Source: Nematopogon swammerdamellus (Eukaryota > Arthropoda > Insecta > Lepidoptera > Adelidae). Taken from it: 64,000 bases of DNA. Location of the stretch: assembly GCA_946902875.1 (NCBI GenBank), contig OX336343.1, positions 11,281,361 through 11,345,360 of the forward strand, in the 5' to 3' direction. The position numbers and the translations under genes were made by a program. Below the pieces are notes generated by a model. It worked only from the letters and a program-made list of their open reading frames with translations. It was not told the DNA's origin and searched no databases. Position 1 is the stretch's first letter; the number at the start of each line of letters is the position of its first letter. Shown piece after piece: positions 54,501-62,252 of this stretch.

Positions 54501-57500
54501 CTTGATATCTCTATCTGGAATCGGACCAATTGCCGGGTAGTTTAGTTGTTAAAACCTCCAATCTCATGCGACAGATTAAAGGTTCGGACACAGGTTCGGA
54601 ACCCAGGTGTGCGCTGAGTTTTTCAGATATTTTTAAGCACAAAAGGACATTCTTTGCTTGTGAGAGATTGAGGATGTAAGTAAACCTTTGTTACCTATAT
54701 GCTGTGATATTAATGAACATATTTTAATCTACCATATTACTATAAATATTTTTTTAAATGTTTAGTTACCTACCTGTATCAGATTCATTTCCAGAATGCT
54801 GGCGGCCAATTTCACAGCGCTACTTCTACCGCTACCACCCACTCCGACAAGCAGAAGATTACCTGTCATTTAAAAAATGTATTCACGGTATTTAATTAAT
54901 GAAAAGAAAACCGTCACGTAAGAAATGTCATTATGGCTCGCTAAAGAACTGTGTAATGTTTGCACTATAATCACAGCTATAATTATACCACGTTTGACAT
55001 TTGTAAGTACTTATTACCATTATTACGACAGAGCACAAACAAAAAAAACTATGTTGAAAAAAACTTTTTCTTGTATTACCTATTTGTATGTTTGTTCCTT
55101 TAATTTTTTACTTTTTGGGGATTTTTTTTTTAAACATAGGCACAACATACCACACGCTGTATCCCGACAATCGGGGTAAGCAGAGTAATCGGAGTTGTGT
55201 TGCAGGTACTCTTGTAAACTACAGCACAACACCGACCACCACGTTTAGCAAAGTATTCGGACAAGATAACTATCAAGCAGTTAGCAAGGCACGAAGATCC
55301 ACCTGCTGCATGAGTCGGTGGAAAAACCGTGAGAATTGAGAATTGGCTAGCCTGTCGCCCTTCCATGCACGGCATCTTTTCCTTATCCCTTAGTCGCCTT
55401 TTACACGACATGCACGGGGAGAGATGCAGCGGGACTATTCTTTTTAAGTACCTACCGGCCCCAAGCGATACCTTACGTATTGTAGATATAGATTGTATGA
55501 GGGCGTCGTCGGTTACCGTTATCCTGCAAGAGCACTCTCGTGCAGCGGCTGATGTGCTCCAGAGCATATCTGAACATGACCAGGTGCATGGGAGACGAGG
55601 AAACAACATTGTACTCATCCAGGTAATACTCCATCTTTGCCACCATGTCTTCCATGTCTGTTACCTGTGGGTGGGCGTAACAGTACAAAATATTCATTTA
55701 ATAGTGAATTCCTACCTCGGTTAATTCATATCTGGTCACAGCACCAAACTGAGACAAATATATGGAAATCATGAATTTAATTCATCAATATCAATCAATC
55801 AATCAATACTAATAATAAATCTGTAAGGGGTGGTCATGGAGTAAGTTACTTTGTTTTATGAGATACTGAGTTTGTAGACTCTATGTATGATACTAAAACT
55901 AAATTGACGATTTTTAGAAATCTTTTCTGTACCTATGTATGTATGTTCCTTCATCCAAATTCGATGAAACTTAGTACAAGCACATTGTACTATAATACGG
56001 GACACAGGACAGGCTAAATAAAATTCAGATCCGGTTACGCTAAGATGTGGCTCTCATACAAACCGAATTGTTCCGCACGTCGAAATAAAGGTGTAGTGGG
56101 CTTACTTACTATCTTCTTTTTATATACGAATTTCACGCGAGCGAAGCCGCGGGCAAAAGCTATGAAGGTGGGCAGTAATGATGAATGAATTTGCAAGGAA
56201 TGAACGTGGACGAATTATTAGTTACTAGGTGGACAACAGATGACCTAAAAAAGGTAGCCGGGAGTGGATGGATGAGAAGAGCGGAAGACCGCGTGTGGTG
56301 GCGTGCCTGGGGAGAGACCTATGTCCAGCAGTGGACCGATACAGGCGATGATGATGATGACTGTGAAGGAAATCACCATGATGAAACCTGTACACTAATG
56401 ATGATAATATGTTGTTGTTTACGTACAGGTTGATTGGAGGAAATTGCATTGCATTGCGTAGAGAAGGATAATAATAACATTTTCATGTCATCATTTTAAC
56501 GGCAGAGTGGCAACCTCACTAAACTAACCTGATCGTAAATCTTTGGATCAGCGTCCGGTTCCATGTAGTTGCCAAAAAATATGTTGGTAACATGTTTGTT
56601 CTGAAGCTTCTCGTCGTCCTTCACGTAGCCGGTTTCCTTCATGATTTGGTCCATGTGCACTCGGAAATTGGCGTACACCGCTTTGTACACGACTTGATAC
56701 AGCTTTTGTCTGTAAAGTTATTTAGCTTTCAAGAAATCTTTGGAGGCTGGATATGAAAGAAACTCCATATTTTCAATTGAAGTTTGTTCCTCCTACTTTT
56801 GACCCTTGGGTACCACTACCACCACACTGAACATACATGGCTCGTATAGGCGCTCCAAACGTCAGTTAAGTTTAAACATAACTTAGTGACCCCTTTGTAC
56901 TACTTTTCATACCAAACCTTGAAAAAAAAATGAATTAAAAAAAAAAGTTTTAAAAAACATAAAACCGACTTCCTAAAAAAAGTAAAACTAAAAAACTATT
57001 TAAAATAAAAATATAAAAACCGCCTTCAAAAATATATGAAATAAAAACCTAAAAAAAAAACGAACCCTAGAGTTGAAGGCGGTGCTAAAAAGGCTACACA
57101 AATCACAAAGGATATTATCATCCACTCATGTTTTCTTTCATGCATCATTTTTGCTTGCTTTACAAATCACAAAGGATATTATCATCCACTCATGTTTTCT
57201 TTCATGCATCATTTTTGCTTGCTTTAGCACCGCCTTCAACTCTAGGGTTCGTTTTTTTTTTAGGTTTTTATTTCATATATTTTTGAAGGCGGTTTTTATA
57301 TTTTTATTTTAAATAGTTTTTTAGTTTTACTTTTTTTAGGAAGTCGGTTTTATGTTTTTTAAAACTTTTTTTTTATTTCACAGTTTTTTTTAGTAATTTT
57401 TTGCTATTAATGTACTCGGCGGAATCGCTCGGCCTTCGGCCTCGCGATTCCGCCTCGCTTTCCAATCCGATCTTGACCCAATTAAAATAGGACCACGTCA

Positions 57501-60500
57501 GCTTCGATAGCTCAGTGGTGCAGACAGTCAACTGTCGCTATTGAATTTTAAGCAACGCTGGGTGCGGTCAGTACTTAGATGACCGCTGACCGTTGGAGGC
57601 TGACCAAGGTTCGGATTCCTCGTAAAACTGTAAGTCCCTTCCCTCGTAATCTTACTTGGTGGTAGGGTTTAACCTTCCCGGGTTGGTACCACCGCACTGA
57701 ATTAAACGTCGGTCGAAACGGCTATGTAAATAGTTTGTGTTTTCCGACCAGTTCAGTGTAGTCAGCACGATCAAAGGGGGAAGCACTGACATGGCACTGG
57801 TGTTATGGGCTGAAATCACGGACGTTGTAGGTGATGTTGCAGAACTTAGTAGAATGGACAGACATAAACGTGTTACGGAAGCCTACTTTTATTATAAAAT
57901 AACCGTCGGAGGACCTTGGTTGAAAATTGTAAAATTTAGTAGAACGGATAGACATGCATATGTTACGGAACCCTACATTCATTTTGCAGAACTTAGTAGA
58001 ATGGACAGACATAAACGTGTTACGGAACCCTACTTAACAGTTGCACTCCGGGAGTGCCGGCAGATCCCGTGCCACTCTAACTTAACCCTTAACGCAATGA
58101 CTTAAGGTTTCATTTTAAAAATGACGCTGACGCGATGTCGCGAGTTATACATTTTTACCCACCTAAAAAAGTGCCAAGAGCCGCTAAAGAAGTTTTCACT
58201 TCAAAAACCTCAGGGTTATCCCCTTTCAAATAAAAAAAAAAAGAATTTTCAAAATCGGCCCACAATTGACGGAGTAATCGCGTAACAAACATCCAAAAAA
58301 AGAAAACATACCGTCGAATTGAGAATCTTTTAGGTCTAAAGTAAATTTCTCGTGAAGACAAATGCAACGAGCCCAAACACGATGGGTTTATCATGTGTAG
58401 TTTAGGAGTTCCTATGGCCACCTTCTGTCTCCATCATCAAACCAGCTCGATGGTACTCGGTACAGTAGGTACTGGCCAGGTACCATAATAAATTAAGCGC
58501 CGGTCGGAAAAGATAAAAAAATTTCAAATTTAGAATATTCATGAAACAAGGGTCCGAATATGTATCACTAGTATATCGATTCATGTATTTCAACAGGACA
58601 GAGAAAATTTCAAAATATTAGGTATTTAATACTTTTTAGTTTTTTTTTTTTTTGTTTTTTGGAAATCGGTTTAATATTTTTTAAAACAGTTTTTATTTCA
58701 TTCTTTTTAGTAATATTACATAAAAAAGAATAATCGAAATCGAATAATCGAAATCGATTGAAGTGGTACAGAATTATTCGCCATATGTGTCAGACTGCAA
58801 ATTGCTGAATAAGTCCACATCACAAATGTTTTGCTGAAGGTAACCACACACCATACTAATTTATCAAACTGAAAATTGCCGAAAACGACCACATCACAAG
58901 TTTTGCTGAAGGTAACCACACACCATAGTATTATGCTGATTTTTCGAAAACCACTGAACCAATTTCGATAAAATTGAAATGGGACCACCTCGGAAGTATG
59001 ACCTAACTAACAAAAAAAGAATTTTCTAAATCGGCCCTCAATTGACGGAGAAATCGTGTTACAAACATACAAAAAAATAAAAATAAAAAAAATAAAAAAA
59101 AAATAAAAAAAAAAAAAAACATACAGACGAATTGAGAACCTCCTCCTTTTTTGGAAGTCGGTTAAAAATTTATAACACTCGACTGCAAAAAATATAGAAA
59201 ATAAGGAAAGATAAGTAGAAAATGCTGTAGCCGGGCTATCTGTCTATCTATTTGAATCCTTATACACGCCCGACTACAGCACTTTCTAGTGATCTTTCGT
59301 TGTTTCCTTAATTTTTTTAGCAGTCGGGTTTAATAAATCATTTTTATTTTTTTTATTTTTTTATGGAAACTTGTCACGGTTGGCTACATCAACTACAACA
59401 TCCGTGATGTCACCCCATAACACCGGGTGAACTAGGTGCCATGTCAGTGCTTCCCTTCATTTCGCGCCGGCTACACTGAACTGGACGGAAAACACGAACT
59501 ATTTACATAGCCGTTTCGACCGACGTTTCGCTCAGTGCGGTGGTACCAACCCGGCCGGGATAGACCCTACCACCTAGTAAGGTAAGAAGGGAAGGGACCT
59601 ACAGTTTAACGTGGAATCCGAACCACGGTCAACCTCCAACAGTCGGGCGGTCATCAATCCAATAACTGACCGCACCACGGAGCTGCCGAGGCTGACGATC
59701 CCTTAGTCGACTTTTACGACATGCGACGGGGAGAGATGCAGTGGGGCTATTCTTTTTAAGTACCGACCCCACACGGTATAATTATTTATTTTACTTTTTA
59801 TTTTATTAGGTTGTTTTAGTACCAATCTATTAAGTGTGGTTTATTTTTGAAATCGCCTTTTCGAGCAGCTCTTTACAATGATATCCCAATCGATGGGGTT
59901 TCAAGAAAAAACTATTATTAAAGTTCGAAAATATGGCGCCTGACGTCCGCCATTTAGAATTTACACATTTTCACAATTAAGACGAATCCAACGACACCTC
60001 ATGTGTTAAAATCCATCAAGCCATTGAGGCTACAGGGCGTGATATATTAGAAAAATAGACATAAATACACATACACTCGAAAAACACAGCCGCAGTATCA
60101 ACACTCACCGATCAACATCATCGACCAGCCTGTCATAGAACACCCTATAAGCCTCATGAATCCACAGCACCACCAGTTTCTCCACGTCCTTCAGGTGGGT
60201 GGAGGGTACGAGGAGGATACCCTTGATGACACGAGCAAAGTCTCGCAAGTTGAAGAGGTAGTGTGACTTGCTCGGGGTGGGCAGGAACAGAATTATTGCT
60301 TCTTTGTATACTTCCATTGTAGCCGACACAACTGCCTGCAGGGTCAATGCATACGAATAGCTATAACCCTATGCATTGTTACACGATCGGCTTGCCAGGG
60401 AACAGTAAGTATAAAATCCGTAGGTAATGTTCCAAAGGGATATGACTCCCTTCTTATACTACTAGGTGGTAGGGTTTAACCCGCCCGGGTTGGTACCACC

Positions 60501-62201
60501 GCACTGAATGAAAGGTCAGTCGAAACGGCTATGTAAATAGTTTGTGTTTTCTGCCCAGTTCAGTGTAGCTGGCACGACCGAAGGGAAGCACTGACGTGGC
60601 ACCAAGTTCAGCCGGTGTTATGGGCTGACATCACGGATGTTGTAGGTGATGTAGCCAACCGTGTCAGTTTCCATAACAAAAAAAAAAAATTACCAACACC
60701 ACTGCAAACATCAGGAACACGAATCAGGAACATACCCAACATACTTCTATATTCTAATTTGAGGCATTTACACACATACATACATAGCGTCAAGCCTGTT
60801 TCCCAGTGGGTTCGGTCTAACGAATCTCCACGTGCCACGATCTTGACACACCTCAATGAAAGATAGATTGAGAAATAGTTTAGTGCGAGAGCGCTGCTGT
60901 GCTCTGAATGAAGATATCTTTATCCACAACAAAGATACAGGGAGGCCAAAAGTACCCTGAGTTGCTTCGAGAAAAGGATGGTACGGCCGTGTTGCTCGAC
61001 TTGGCGGGGGCACTGCCGTGTCCCCAGATAGTGACAAGGATTTAGAATGCTTCGATGGTTCGGTAATGTTGAAAGAATGGATGATAGGAGACTAATGAAA
61101 GAAATGTATGGAGTGAATGTGAATATGCTCAAAAACGGTCAAGTGTGTTGCGTAGTACCCGTAACTGACGAGCATGTATCAAGATCAAGAACATTATAGA
61201 GTGGAAGACTCGGCAGAGGTGTGTTAGAGTCGTGAGGTAGGTAATAATAATAAAAAATAAACAAACAAACAAATACGGGGTCAAGCTAAATAAAACCGTT
61301 TAAAAAATATAGATCCTTTAATACCTATAACACTAGCTCGTGACAGCGGCTTTGTTACATGAACATTTGAGCCAGCTATCCTCATGTTTCGCATTTCCAA
61401 ATGGCCTAGAAAGCGAAAGAATTACGTGAGAATTTTTAAAATAGCAAGAAATTGAACCTTGGTCTGCCTGGCGAGGTTCTCATTGAAGCCCTTAGCGAAA
61501 TGCCAGTCCATGATGGTGCAGAATATCCTGTTGAGAGTGTTGTCCTCAAAGGAGTCCAACGTGATGAGCAGCGCGTGGCGTGTCAGGCGAGACGAGATCA
61601 GGTTTGAGCCTCCGCCTGGAGGCTGCATTGCACCCACGAACAGCTGTCATACGAATTCTGACCGTACTAAACTCAAGAAAGTAATTAATACAAACATACA
61701 TACCACACGCTGTATCCCGACAATTGGGGTATTAGCAGAGTAATCGGTGTTGTGCTGAAAGAACTGTACATTACAGCACAACCACCACGTGGTCGAACAC
61801 CACGTTAAGCAAAGTATTAGGACAGGATAACTATCGATCAGCGAGTGAGGCACGAAGACCCACCTGCTGCATGAATGACTCGGTGGAAGGACCGTAAAAG
61901 TAATTATTTTTTAGTTAAAATTAGTGCTTGGTAAACAAATTATGGTGACTCGTTCAAGTGGAATCTATTGTCAGTAGTAATAAACTGAAATGGATTAATA
62001 GATGCACCATCTATCGAAAGTTAGAATTTTTGGGATTTTTTTTCGGGAAACTTCTTTAGATTCAGATTCAGATATTTATTTCGCCATAATGAACACACAA
62101 CAATAACAATATTTCATTGAGACATATGCATATTCAGTATGGTTCGTCATCATTTTTAGGGTTACATATCCGGTACGGGACCCTATTAATAGGCCTACGC
62201 C

Positions 62202-62252
<51 letters not shown>

